Source: Magnetococcales bacterium (GTDB lineage: Bacteria; Pseudomonadota; Magnetococcia; Magnetococcales; UBA8363). Taken from it: a DNA stretch of 50,918 bases. The translations under genes were made by a program, and so were the position numbers. The notes beneath the pieces were generated by a model. It was given only the letters and a program-made list of their open reading frames with translations. It was not told the DNA's origin and did no database searches. The stretch is taken from NCBI GenBank assembly GCA_015228815.1, contig JADGCV010000031.1, forward strand, positions 1-50,918. Reading direction: 5' to 3'. Each line of letters opens with the position of its first letter. The first letter of the stretch is position 1. Shown piece after piece: positions 25,423-34,262 of this stretch.

Positions 25423-28302
25423 ATGAAAGTCAACAAGGTCTGGTTTCGCGAAAATCAGTTGACCCCGCAACTCCAACCCAGAATGGACCCCGACCGGGAG
25501 GCGGAAATTCGTGCCTTGCGGCAGGAAATTCTTCGATTGTTGCAGAAACAACGGTTTGTTTCGTTCGTCAAGCAGCCAAAGTTTTTTTTCGACAATCATC
25601 TGCGCTGTCTTTGGTTGCTGCATGGTTTCCAGGCGCAGGGGGAGGAGGTGTTCCAACATCTTTCCCGGCTTCAGATTTATACCTTCAAGAATTGGGAACT
25701 TCCCAATGTCGGGGAATTGAAATCCATTGCCCGGGAACCGCTGTTCCGGGAACATGAAATCTTTTCCCGCGAGGCGCTGTTGTCCAGCGAGCGGACCGCG
25801 GATGGGGTGGGGTTTCAGACAGTCCGGGTCGGAACCGGGGAGGTGGGTCGGTCGTCGGATCAACATCTGGTCCTTCCCGTGCATCGGGTGGCGCAACGGG
25901 ACGTTTTTTCCTTCATTGTCGCCAATTCCCTGTTGCCCCAGGATGTTTCGGGGGTGACCGACAAACTCAATCAACTCTACTCCCTGACCCTCGATGCCAG
26001 CCGCAAACAACATCCCACCGCTCCGCCATCGCTTCGGGCCCTCAAGCAGTTGCTCCTCGAAGGGGATTACATGCGGGCGCGACTTCCGGTGTTGGAGGAA
26101 TCCTACCTTCTGGATATGGAAAAGGGATTGTGGGAACTCTATCAACCGAAAAAACCGCTCGGGGCCGGTTGGATCGGGGTCGAACTCAAGCAGCCCTGGG
26201 AGGCGCGCAATCCCGAAAAGGATGTCAAGGATGGGGTGGTCGCCATTGATTTTGGCACCAGTTCCACGGTGGTCGCCTGTCGGGAGAACGGCAAGATTAC
26301 CCTGCTTCGGGTCGGAATGACCGATTTTTTCCGCAAACCGGTCCCGGAGGATTATCAAAATCCGACCGTGCTGGAATTCGTCAATCTGCCGCAGTTGCTC
26401 GATGCCTGGAAGTCGGACGCCTATCGTCCGCTGACCCGCTGGGATGATTTTCATTTTTCCCATGAGGCACTGAACAATTTTCGTGAAAACGAGGCCAATC
26501 AGGTGATTGTCGCCAGCATGGTGACCGCCATCAAGCAGTGGCCGCTGCATGGGCATGCGGGAGGACATCTGCGTATTACCGATCAGGCGACCGGATACGA
26601 AATGGAAATCACCCCCTCCCTCGCCCCCATGCCGGTTCCGGGACAGCGGTTGATGGTGGGCAAGGATGACCCATTCGACCCCATCGAACTGTATGCCTAT
26701 TATCTGGGATTGTTCATCAACAGCCGTTCCAACGGTTTGTTTCTCGAATATTGCATGACCTTTCCGGTCACCTATCCCCGGGAGGTCAAGAACCGGATCC
26801 GGGCGAGTTTTGCCCGGGGATTGATGCGTACCTTGCCGATGAACCTGATGGATTCGGAGCGGATTCAACGCTTTCGCGTGACCGAGGAGGCCTCGGAGCC
26901 TGCCGCTTATGCCGCCTGTGCCCTGGATGAACTCGAAATCGAACCGACCGAGGACGGGGTGGCCTATGCCGTGTTCGACTTTGGCGGTGGCAGCACCGAT
27001 TTTGATTTTGGCATCTACCGCAAACCGACATCGGACGAGCTCAAACAAGGTTACGAACAGGTCATCAACCATTTCGGCGCCAGCGGCGACATGTATCTGG
27101 GAGGAGAAAACCTGGTGGCCAACATCGCCTACCTGGTTTTTCGCGACAACCTTGAAATCTGTCGCGAACATCGAATCCCTTTTTCGGTGCCCCCCGAAGG
27201 GGAACGGTTTCCCGGTTATGAACTTTTTCTCGATCATTCCCACGTCGCCCAGACCAATACCGCCCTGGTGATGGCCCAGGTACGGGGGTTGTGGGAAAAT
27301 TTTCAGTGGGACCTGCCGGGGGATGACGCTGCCGTGGTGGAGGAGGGCGGGGCGGGGTGTGTTGCCGCAACCCGGCGTTTGTCGGATCGGATCGGCGATG
27401 TGTTGAGTCAGGAGATCATCGATGCGGGATTTACGCTCCGTCCCGATTTTCAATCCTGCCATCCAAAAAAGAGGATCATTACCCTCGAACTGGAATTGCT
27501 CAACCGCTCCAGGGAAAAGACTCCGGTGCGCCTTCAGTTGGATCGGAATCATATCAATCATTTTCTGGTGGCGCGCGTGGGCAAGGGGGTGCATCGGTTT
27601 TTCATCGCCCTGAAACAGGCCTTTGGCTCCAGGGGGCTGGACCCGGCGGAAATTCATATTCTCCAGGCGGGCAATGCCAGTCGGGCGCTCCTGGTTCAGG
27701 CGTTGTTCGCTGCCTTGACCCAGGAAAAAATGCACAAGTGGGAGCCGCCCAAGGGGGGGCTGAAGAAAAATCCGGTTTTGGAAAAGATTCAGAATTCCAT
27801 CGGCGACAAGAGGTTGATCATTCATCGTCCGCCCCCGGGAGATCCCGACAATCCTTATAAACCAACGGCAAAAACCGGCGTGGCCATCGGTTTGTTGAAG
27901 CTGGTCCCTGGAGAACCGTTTCTCTCCCTGGGACCCAATATGGAGAATCGGCAAGGGGAGGCGCCCTTTACTTATTTTGTCGGCGGGCTCAAACAGGGTC
28001 GGTTCCAACCGGTCCTGAAACAGAATGGTCCCTACAATGTCTGGGAGGAGTTGGGCATTCCGACTCGTGGAACCTTCGTCCTGGTATTTTCGACCTCGCC
28101 CCAGGCCGGTCTGGGAGAACTTCGCCGTGGCGCACGGGAACTGAAGGAAAAAAGCCTGACTTTTGGACCGCCATCGCTGGGGCGGAATCTGTTCATTCAG
28201 GCAGTGGCGCCGTCTCGGGTCGAGATTTGTCTGGCCAATTCGATCGAACAGATCGAAAAACGGCCCGAGGAGGTTCTCTATCGGGACATTATCGTTTTGT
28301 AG
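25423..28302 (+). CDS. Large Hsp70/actin-fold ATPase (SrfB-like)
   Basis: A 959-residue protein with a complete actin-like ATPase core deep inside the chain. Phosphate 1 is VVAIDFGTSSTVVACR (~residue 273), phosphate 2 is AVFDFGGGSTDFDFGIY (~516) and the adenosine-type motif is EIHILQAGNASRALLVQALF (~745). The first ~270 residues are a unique helical extension, and the last ~200 are also unlike Hsp70 lids. The layout recalls the SrfB family of putative virulence factors. No signal peptide or membrane helix is seen. AGGAG precedes the ATG. It lies shortly before rlmJ and after the isc operon, with an Rpn gene between. Its partner and substrate are unknown. Confidence 0.75.
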   Translation: MKVNKVWFRENQLTPQLQPRMDPDREAEIRALRQEILRLLQKQRFVSFVKQPKFFFDNHLRCLWLLHGFQAQGEEVFQHLSRLQIYTFKNWELPNVGELKSIAREPLFREHEIFSREALLSSERTADGVGFQTVRVGTGEVGRSSDQHLVLPVHRVAQRDVFSFIVANSLLPQDVSGVTDKLNQLYSLTLDASRKQHPTAPPSLRALKQLLLEGDYMRARLPVLEESYLLDMEKGLWELYQPKKPLGAGWIGVELKQPWEARNPEKDVKDGVVAIDFGTSSTVVACRENGKITLLRVGMTDFFRKPVPEDYQNPTVLEFVNLPQLLDAWKSDAYRPLTRWDDFHFSHEALNNFRENEANQVIVASMVTAIKQWPLHGHAGGHLRITDQATGYEMEITPSLAPMPVPGQRLMVGKDDPFDPIELYAYYLGLFINSRSNGLFLEYCMTFPVTYPREVKNRIRASFARGLMRTLPMNLMDSERIQRFRVTEEASEPAAYAACALDELEIEPTEDGVAYAVFDFGGGSTDFDFGIYRKPTSDELKQGYEQVINHFGASGDMYLGGENLVANIAYLVFRDNLEICREHRIPFSVPPEGERFPGYELFLDHSHVAQTNTALVMAQVRGLWENFQWDLPGDDAAVVEEGGAGCVAATRRLSDRIGDVLSQEIIDAGFTLRPDFQSCHPKKRIITLELELLNRSREKTPVRLQLDRNHINHFLVARVGKGVHRFFIALKQAFGSRGLDPAEIHILQAGNASRALLVQALFAALTQEKMHKWEPPKGGLKKNPVLEKIQNSIGDKRLIIHRPPPGDPDNPYKPTAKTGVAIGLLKLVPGEPFLSLGPNMENRQGEAPFTYFVGGLKQGRFQPVLKQNGPYNVWEELGIPTRGTFVLVFSTSPQAGLGELRRGARELKEKSLTFGPPSLGRNLFIQAVAPSRVEICLANSIEQIEKRPEEVLYRDIIVL

Positions 28303-28331
28303 GGTGTGTCATCAATGGGTATGGACGCGAC

Positions 28332-29123
28332 ATGCTTTCCTATCAACACGAATATCATGCCGGAGGTCCGGCGGATGTCCATAAACATGCCTCCCTGGCG
28401 GTCCTTCTGGCACGTTTGACGGTCAAGGAGCGTCCCCTGACCTATATTGAAAGCCATGCGGGCGATGGAATGTATGATCTGGAATCACCGTCGGCGCTCA
28501 AGACCGGGGAGGGGCAACAGGGAATCGGGTCGATCTGGGATCGTGGCGTGTTGGAATGGGACCATCCCTATCGGCGGGTCATCGAACAGGTGCGGGAACG
28601 TTTTGGCGTCAATTGGTATCCGGGGTCGCCCTGGCTGGCCGGGGCGTTGCTGCGCGAGCAGGATTCCATTCATCTGATGGAATTGCATCCGGGGGCGCAT
28701 GGTTCCTTGCGGCGGGTGTTTCGGGCGGACAATCGGGTCCATGTGCATCGCCGCGATGGTTATGAAGGGGTGCTGGCAATCCTTCCTCCAAAGCCGCGAC
28801 GTTCCCTGATCCTGATCGACCCCGCCTATGAGGTCAAGACCGAGTACGAACAGGTGGCCCGGTTCATTCCCCGGATTCATCACAAATGTCCCGAGGCGGT
28901 AATCATGGTGTGGTACCCCCTGCTCCGGGACCCTCTGCATCAGGGACTGTGTTCAATGCTTTCCCAGGCGGATCTGCCAGGCTTTTATCGGCGTGAAACG
29001 ATGGTCGCCGCACCGGGGTCCTCTCGGCGTCTTTACGGCAGTGGACTTGTGTTCGTCAATTTGCCTCATGGGGTCCTGGATGCCTTGGATGCGGTGGATC
29101 GCATCGTTCCTCTTCATGAGTGA
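28332..29123 (+). CDS. rlmJ: 23S rRNA (adenine-2030-N6)-methyltransferase RlmJ
   Basis: The product starts MLSYQHEYHAGGPADVHKH, the hallmark N-terminus of RlmJ (formerly YhiR/ComJ), and has YIESHAGDGMYDL as SAM motif I. The catalytic motif IV is ILIDPAYEVKTEYEQV, where the usual DPPY is DPAY, a substitution worth noting. IMVWYPLL and GSGLVFVNLPHG follow as in the family. Length (263 residues) is close to the ~280 of E. coli. RlmJ modifies A2030 of 23S rRNA; mutants show mild phenotypes. The start at 28332 fits the family; no strong ribosome binding site. It lies 29 bp after the Hsp70-like gene. Confidence 0.9.
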   Translation: MLSYQHEYHAGGPADVHKHASLAVLLARLTVKERPLTYIESHAGDGMYDLESPSALKTGEGQQGIGSIWDRGVLEWDHPYRRVIEQVRERFGVNWYPGSPWLAGALLREQDSIHLMELHPGAHGSLRRVFRADNRVHVHRRDGYEGVLAILPPKPRRSLILIDPAYEVKTEYEQVARFIPRIHHKCPEAVIMVWYPLLRDPLHQGLCSMLSQADLPGFYRRETMVAAPGSSRRLYGSGLVFVNLPHGVLDALDAVDRIVPLHE

Positions 29124-29176
29124 TCAACATTGGATGGATTGTGTTGGTTGAGGGGGAGATCCCATGAAATCGTCTC

Positions 29177-29383
29177 GTGGAAAATGAATCAGAGCATTAA
29201 TTTCAGAGTTCCTGATCCCGCAGGATTCGTTAACGGCACTTTTTGAGCAACATGCACTTTGATTTACCTATCAATTTTGCTAGATTTAGTGCCACCGCCG
29301 CTTCCGGTCTCGTGGACAAAAAAGCCAGCATTATCTGGAAGGGATCAGGAAGTCTGAATTTAGAGTTCTGTTTTCCACCCATG
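29177..29383. repeat. MITE-like element with imperfect inverted ends
   Basis: TTCAGAGTTCCTGATCCC (29202-29219) is repeated inverted at 29341-29358 with one mismatch. Weaker pairing extends outwards to GTGGAAAA (about 29178) and its inverted partner near 29371-29382. The ~120-bp interior has no gene. The sequence is AT-richer than the neighbourhood. It has the shape of a short non-autonomous transposable element at the left edge of the luxR insert. Confidence 0.55.
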
Positions 29384-29395
29384 ATCAAATACTCC

Positions 29396-29549
29396 CCGCC
29401 CTCTGAATAATGTGCCCCCCTCTGAGTAATGTATCCCCCCCTCTGAGTAATGTATTCCCCCCCTCTGAGTAATGTATCCCCCCTTCAAATGATGTTCCCC
29501 CTCTTTGAGTAATGCCGCCCTCTCCAAGTCATGTTCCCCTCTGAACATA
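29396..29549. repeat. Degenerate ~20-bp minisatellite
   Basis: Eight or so units of CTCTGAGTAATGTATCCCCC run in tandem, varying in the length of the C-run (3-7) and in a few bases (for example CTCTGAATAATGTGCCCCC and CTCTTTGAGTAATGCCGCC). It lies between rlmJ and luxR. The minus-strand reading gives HYSEGGI repeats, but no start or ribosome binding site supports a gene. Confidence 0.8.
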
Positions 29550-29612
29550 CTCCCTTTGTAGCGGCATCCCCTCCGATGTCGAGAGATTGCTTCAAACTGG
29601 ACAATATGCGCA

Positions 29613-29632
29613 ACCTGTAAGATATTACAGGC
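29613..29632 (+). promoter_or_regulatory. lux box upstream of luxR
   Basis: ACCTGTAAGATATTACAGGC contains a perfect palindrome, CCTGTAA-GATA-TTACAGG. It is very close to the classical Vibrio fischeri lux box (ACCTGTAGGATCGTACAGGT). It lies 97 bp before luxR. A CATATT hexamer at 29655-29660 could be the -10 box, placing the box over the -35 region as in class II activation. The LuxR encoded just downstream probably binds it and controls itself. Confidence 0.65.
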
Positions 29633-29694
29633 TGTAGTGTATCTTCAGTATTTCCATATTTGATTAATTGATTTTCTCTATTTATGAGGTAGAA

Positions 29695-29727
29695 ATGCAA
29701 ATCGATCACATCACACGGTGGGGTTGA
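29695..29727 (+). CDS. Possible 10-residue leader peptide
   Basis: ATG CAA ATC GAT ... TGG GGT TGA encodes MQIDHITRWG. GAGGT precedes the ATG at four bases, a better ribosome binding site than most genes here. Its stop lies two bases before the luxR ATG in another frame, which would allow translational coupling. A chance frame of this size is common, so this is tentative. Confidence 0.3.
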   Translation: MQIDHITRWG

Positions 29728-29729
29728 CG

Positions 29730-30467
29730 ATGAATGTTATTGAATTTATCGAAAAAATAAAACAGTTTGAGACGATTGAACAATTCAAGAAATCTGTCGG
29801 ATTCTTCCTGTCTCGATGTGGTTTTGACTCTTGGGCTTATACGGTTAAATTTCCAGATTCCTATAATAATGGAACATTTGAAACGATGCATAACTGGAAC
29901 CAGGAATTTGTCGATCGTTATGTCAACATCCATATGCCCCATTGTCCAAGATTCAAACATTTATGGAATTCTCCGGTTCCCCTTGTTTATGATCGTGAGT
30001 TTTTTAAAAATGATTTAAAGATGTTACCTGTTCATCCAGAACCGGTCAAGAAGGTCATCGATGATATTATTGATTTTCGGTATCACGGCCATGGTTTTTC
30101 ACTGGTGACGCATGGCAAATATGGTGACAAGGGGGTATTGACGCTGCAAAACAGGGATCAAAGAAGGGATGGATTGGATGCGATCACGTTGAGCTTTCAT
30201 GTGGCCAATGCGTTTTTTCCCTTCATGCACATGAAATACATCGAACTGACAGGATGGCGTCCCCCTGGTGGGGTGTTCGAATTGACCGAGCGGGAAAAGG
30301 AGTGTTTGCGTTGGGCTGCCGACGGCAAGACCTCATGGGAAACGGGAATGATCTTGAACGTTTCCGAGAGGACGGTGAATTTTCATCTTGCCAACGCGCA
30401 AAAAAAACTTATGGCAACGAACAAGATTCAGGCTGTGGCGCGGGCGATTCTGTACCATATTCTCTAG
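29730..30467 (+). CDS. LuxR-family regulator (orphan, autoinducer-binding type)
   Basis: The 245-residue protein has an N-terminal autoinducer-domain fold (~1-165) and a C-terminal LuxR helix-turn-helix (FELTEREKECLRWAADGKTS, ILNVSERTVNFHLANAQKKL, ~175-240). Aligned by eye with TraR, the ligand-pocket Trp57 is Phe (NWNQEFVDRY), Tyr61 is kept, and the Asp70-Pro motif is lost (IHMPHCPRF). The pocket may therefore bind a non-standard acyl-homoserine lactone or another signal. No luxI synthase gene is near. GGTGGGG precedes ATG 29730. The gene is AT-rich, and its TAG stop lies inside an inverted repeat (30464 onward), so the C-terminus was probably set by that insertion. Confidence 0.88.
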   Translation: MNVIEFIEKIKQFETIEQFKKSVGFFLSRCGFDSWAYTVKFPDSYNNGTFETMHNWNQEFVDRYVNIHMPHCPRFKHLWNSPVPLVYDREFFKNDLKMLPVHPEPVKKVIDDIIDFRYHGHGFSLVTHGKYGDKGVLTLQNRDQRRDGLDAITLSFHVANAFFPFMHMKYIELTGWRPPGGVFELTEREKECLRWAADGKTSWETGMILNVSERTVNFHLANAQKKLMATNKIQAVARAILYHIL

Positions 30468-31302
30468 CCCAAGTTTAACACGGTGAAAATTTTCCACTTT
30501 GATATCATGATCTTATGACAAAGAAAAAAATCGTGTGGCACTACATTTTTAATTTCTTGCCTACATAGTCACCTACCGGATTGGAGCGCAAAGAGGTTTC
30601 ACAGTCCCTTTAGAAATACTTGACAATATCAAAATAATCAACGATTTTCAATTACTGTGAGTTAGCCCATGTTTAACATGCTTAAAAAAATGCTATTATA
30701 AATCAATATTTTACGTGATAGTTTTTCTTCGAGTGGCACTACATTATGTCAATTCTTCATTTTCTGTTCCTGTAACATATTGTTATTTCATAGGAATATT
30801 CCAGAATCTCAGTTCTGACGTTTTTGTTTTTGCAGGTAACCTATCGTAGTGCCATAATATATGGAATTATCAGTTTCCAACGAACTGATTGTTATTGTAA
30901 CCTTGATGGGTATGCTTGTCACCTTTCGACCAGTACTGGAAATGAAAATCGTGCGATATTTTCTCATGTTTTTCACCTTGATAGCAGACGTTCAATGTTG
31001 GCGTATATGGAGTGAAAAAATGACCGTCTGATTGTCTCAAATTTCAAAGAATGGCGGTTTTGTAGTGCCACTCCAAAAAAAATCGTCACGTATCTTATTG
31101 ATTATAGTGAGAATATAAAATGCCATGTTAAACTCGGGTTAGAATTTTTTGGAATCCAACCCGAACCCAGATGGAAAATAAGATGACAGTCTGAAGAGTC
31201 CAATCAGAGAATTGTACATTTGTAGTGCCTTACGGGAAAAATCGATAGCGTAAATATTTGATTAATAAGTAAATAAAAATCACTATGTTAAACATGGGCT
31301 AG
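30464..31302. mobile_element. Nested MITE-like inverted repeats
   Basis: Four related ~80-bp arms occur. The left arms start CTAGCCCAAGTTTAACA (30464) and TTAGCCCATGTTTAACATG (30662), and each leads to GTGGCACTACA (30535, 30733). The right arms are their reverse complements: TGTAGTGCCAC (31061) to CATGTTAAACTCGGGTTAG (31142), and TGTAGTGCC (31221) to ATGTTAAACATGGGCTAG (31302). The two right arms are also direct repeats of each other over ~130 bp. One element thus appears inserted within, or duplicated beside, another. No transposase is encoded inside the AT-rich interior. Mobilisation in trans is an inference. Confidence 0.7.
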
Positions 31303-31375
31303 GGAAAGGAAAAGTGATTCATATCAGCCAGACAAATTATTGATTCCAATGTTTTTTATATCGAGGAGCTGTCCG

Positions 31376-32110
31376 TTATGAGCTTCGGTGTGGCATGTTT
31401 TCGAACCGATTCCAGTCTTCGGGACGGTCAACGTCCCATCCGATGGTGGTTTCCGTCCAGGAAAAACCAAGAGTGACCAATCTTTTTCTTGTATTCTCGG
31501 CGACTGTTTCCGTTCCCCATGGGATGTCCACGAATAATTGCGGATGGTCACGGGTCAGGGCAAGCAGAAGATAGCCGCCGTCTTCCGCGGGGACGAGGAC
31601 GGCATCATGGTTGTCAAGGGACGCTTCGACCTGATCGAGGAGGGGGGGGGCGATGGAGGCGGCGTCACCGCCGAGGAGCAGAATGGCGCGGTGGGATTGA
31701 AGTTGGGTGCTGACAATGGCGGCCAGGCGTTGACCGAGGTCGCCGTTTCCCTGAAGACGGCGCCGTCCAGGGTCGGCGATGGTATCGAATGACGGATGAT
31801 CGCATGTCGGGGTACACCACAACAGGAACTCCCGGCCTGGGGCCTCCTGGCACCAGGAACGGGCAACGGTGGCGACGTGGCTGAGCAATCGTTCATGCGC
31901 CCGGGCCGCTCCACGGGGACCGAGCAGGGGGATCAGCCGGGTTTTGACCTGCCCCGGCTCCGGGGTCCGGCCCAACAGGTTGAGCGACAGGGGACGTCGG
32001 CGAAGAAGCGGCGTCCCTTCCTGATCTCCGGTTCCCGGCGCGAGGGCCAGATGCCGGTCAGGGGAATTTCGGTCAAGGGGTGTCGGCAGGGGGGTGCGGT
32101 TGTTTTTCAC
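31376..32110 (-). CDS. DUF2064/TIGR04282 glycosyltransferase-like protein
   Basis: About 244 residues. [20 protein letters not shown] matches the start of the family (nucleotide-binding GRxPxPGxxKTRL), and [20 protein letters not shown] plus [16 protein letters not shown] match the GDxP and EDGGYxL motifs of this GT-A-like fold. It is annotated elsewhere as an rSAM/selenodomain-associated or arsenosugar-type transferase; the substrate is unknown. The first ~40 residues are not conserved and overlap lpxD by 38 bp; the GTG start lacks a clear ribosome binding site, so a start further in is possible. It is the last gene of the shape/envelope operon. Confidence 0.8.
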   Translation of the reverse strand: MKNNRTPLPTPLDRNSPDRHLALAPGTGDQEGTPLLRRRPLSLNLLGRTPEPGQVKTRLIPLLGPRGAARAHERLLSHVATVARSWCQEAPGREFLLWCTPTCDHPSFDTIADPGRRRLQGNGDLGQRLAAIVSTQLQSHRAILLLGGDAASIAPPLLDQVEASLDNHDAVLVPAEDGGYLLLALTRDHPQLFVDIPWGTETVAENTRKRLVTLGFSWTETTIGWDVDRPEDWNRFENMPHRSS

Positions 32111-33047
32111 GGTCGAGGACGGAACGCATTTTTTTCATCAATTCAGGAAGTTTCCGCATCATGACGATTTGTATTTTGTTGTCGCGATGATTTTGTCCCC
32201 ACCATCCGGACCAGGTGGCGCCGGGGGGGACATCTTCGGCGACTCCGGTACCGGCGGCGATGCGGGCGTTTTTGCCAATGGTGACATGGGGGACGACCCC
32301 GGCCTGACCGGCGAGGATGCAATGGTCTTCGATCCGGCAGGACCCGGAGATTCCGACCTGGGCGACGATGATGCATCCCTTGCCGATATGGCAGTTGTGG
32401 GCAATTTGCACCAGGTTGTCGATCTTGGTGCCGTCGCCGATGCGGGTGGCCCCGAATCGGGCACGGTCGATGGTGGTGCCGGCGCCGATTTCGACATCGT
32501 TGCCGATGTGGACGGTCCCGAAATGGGGAATCTTGACGTGCCGCCCCTGAATGAATTCATAGCCGAAGCCGTCGGAGCCGATGACCGTGTTGGACTGGAC
32601 GACGCACCGTTCTCCGATCACCGTTCCCCGATGGATGATTGCGCCGGCATGGATGACGGTATCGTCGCCGATGGTGACCTCATCGTCGATGAAGGCCCCT
32701 GGTCCGACGCCGACCCGCCGACCCAGGCGGGCGCCGGGGTGGAGGATGGCCTGGGGGTGGATCGATGGCTCCATGGCGAACGCCCGCATCCCCAGAAGAA
32801 CCGCCGCCCGGGCCGCGTCCAGTGGCGGATGATCGCTCAGGAGGGCGGGGCGGTCCATCAAGAGGGGGGCCAGTTTTCGTTCGGCGATCAGTGCCGTCGT
32901 GATCGGGGCCTTTTCAAGCCATTGGGCATTGACGACAAAGGAAAGATCCCGAGGGCCCGACTGTTCCAGAGGGGTTACCCGGAAAACGTCCATGTCGGTC
33001 CCGGATCGATCCAGATTGAGGGCTTCTGCCAGTTCGCTGAGTTTCAT
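32073..33047 (-). CDS. lpxD: UDP-3-O-acylglucosamine N-acyltransferase LpxD
   Basis: It adds the N-linked 3-hydroxyacyl chain in lipid A synthesis, using acyl-ACP. The N-terminal uridine-binding domain ([12 protein letters not shown]...[10 protein letters not shown]) is followed by a left-handed beta-helix of hexapeptide repeats. Catalytic-type residues lie in [17 protein letters not shown] (the His of AHN), and [17 protein letters not shown] is the family signature. At 324 residues it is standard length. Here it follows rodA rather than lying in the usual bamA-lpxD-fabZ-lpxA cluster. A long open frame antisense to it is a by-product of codon bias. Confidence 0.93.
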   Translation of the reverse strand: MKLSELAEALNLDRSGTDMDVFRVTPLEQSGPRDLSFVVNAQWLEKAPITTALIAERKLAPLLMDRPALLSDHPPLDAARAAVLLGMRAFAMEPSIHPQAILHPGARLGRRVGVGPGAFIDDEVTIGDDTVIHAGAIIHRGTVIGERCVVQSNTVIGSDGFGYEFIQGRHVKIPHFGTVHIGNDVEIGAGTTIDRARFGATRIGDGTKIDNLVQIAHNCHIGKGCIIVAQVGISGSCRIEDHCILAGQAGVVPHVTIGKNARIAAGTGVAEDVPPGATWSGWWGQNHRDNKIQIVMMRKLPELMKKMRSVLDREKQPHPPADTP

Positions 33048-33104
33048 TCATCGATTCCTCGATTTTCGGAAGGGTTCGAAGGGGGTGATTTCCCTTTCTC
33101 ACCT

Positions 33105-34262
33105 TCAAATGGTCCGTCCATGCTGTTTGGAATGAACTCCGACATGGGCGACGAGACCCATGGCGATCATCAGGGTCAACATGGAACTACCGCCATAGCT
33201 GATCATGGGCAGTGGGATTCCCACCACCGGCAACAGGCCGATCACCATGCCCATGTTGACCAGGACCTGGAAGGCGAACAAGGTGGTAAGCCCGACGACG
33301 GTCAACAGTCCGAAGCGGTCCGCGGCGGTGGTGGCGATGATCAATGTCCGCAGGATGATCATACAGTATACGATCAGAAGAAGCAGCCCCCCGACGAAGC
33401 CCCATTCTTCGGCGAGGACCGAAAAGATGAAATCGGTATGCCGTTCGGGAAGGAAATTAAGCTGGCTTTGGCTGCCCGCCATGAATCCCTTGCCGAAGAG
33501 TCCTCCGGAACCGATGGCGATTTTGGACTGGATGATATGATAACCGGCGCCGAGCGGGTCTTTTTCCGGGGAGAACAGGGTCAGGATGCGGCGGCGCTGA
33601 TAATCGTGCATCATGTTCCATCCCATCGGAAGGGAAGCCCCGAGAAGAATGATGATGCCGATGAACAGTTTCCATTCGAGGCCGGCGGCGACGATGACCG
33701 ACATGCCGACGGCGCAGAGGAGGATGGAGGTTCCAAGATCGGGTTGTTTGACGATGAGCGCGGTGGGGAGGGCGATCATCAGCAGGGGGATGACAAGGTC
33801 GGCGGGGCCCAGGCCCGAGGAGACCGAGCGGTCGTGGAAATAGCGTGCCAGGGCCAGGACCAGGGCCACCTTCATGAGTTCCGAGGGTTGCAGATTGAGG
33901 ACACCGATTTCAAGCCAGCGCCGCGCCCCCATGCCGATGGTCCCCGAGAGAAACACCCCCACGAGGAGCGACAGCGACAGGCCGTAGAACAGGTAGGCGT
34001 AGCGACGGTAGACCTTCTCGCTGCCGGCCATTGCGATGACGAGCATGAGGATGGCTCCGAAACCGAACCGGGCGGATTGGCGCCATACATAATCGATGTT
34101 TTCCCCTCCGCCGACCGCGGAATACAACACCACGAATCCACCCAGCGTCAAAAGCGACAGGAGGACCAGGAGGCTTGTGGGAAACCTGGAAAGCCGGTCC
34201 CGCCATCCGGGGCCGTTGCCTCCGAGATGGCGAAAAGTCCGGTCGTCGGCAGGGATGTTCAT
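33105..34262 (-). CDS. rodA: Peptidoglycan glycosyltransferase RodA
   Basis: An SEDS polymerase with about ten membrane segments. Signatures include GMGARRWLEIGVLNLQPSEL (the conserved RW and QPSEL stretch), KQPDLGTSILL with the catalytic-type Asp, GGLFGKGFMAGSQSQLNFLP and LPMISYGGSSMLTLMIAMGL. It polymerises glycan strands with its partner PBP2 during elongation. The start overlaps the mrdA stop by 4 bp (ATGA), so the pair is coupled. 385 residues, normal. Confidence 0.95.
   Translation of the reverse strand: MNIPADDRTFRHLGGNGPGWRDRLSRFPTSLLVLLSLLTLGGFVVLYSAVGGGENIDYVWRQSARFGFGAILMLVIAMAGSEKVYRRYAYLFYGLSLSLLVGVFLSGTIGMGARRWLEIGVLNLQPSELMKVALVLALARYFHDRSVSSGLGPADLVIPLLMIALPTALIVKQPDLGTSILLCAVGMSVIVAAGLEWKLFIGIIILLGASLPMGWNMMHDYQRRRILTLFSPEKDPLGAGYHIIQSKIAIGSGGLFGKGFMAGSQSQLNFLPERHTDFIFSVLAEEWGFVGGLLLLIVYCMIILRTLIIATTAADRFGLLTVVGLTTLFAFQVLVNMGMVIGLLPVVGIPLPMISYGGSSMLTLMIAMGLVAHVGVHSKQHGRTI

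Noticed and set aside
25411-28008. 865-codon open frame antisense to the Hsp70-like gene
   Set aside because: It mirrors the real gene, lacks domains and has implausible composition; the plus-strand protein has three ATPase motifs.
29396-29549. CRISPR-like look of the tandem units
   Set aside because: Units are contiguous without unique spacers and vary in sequence; no cas genes are nearby.
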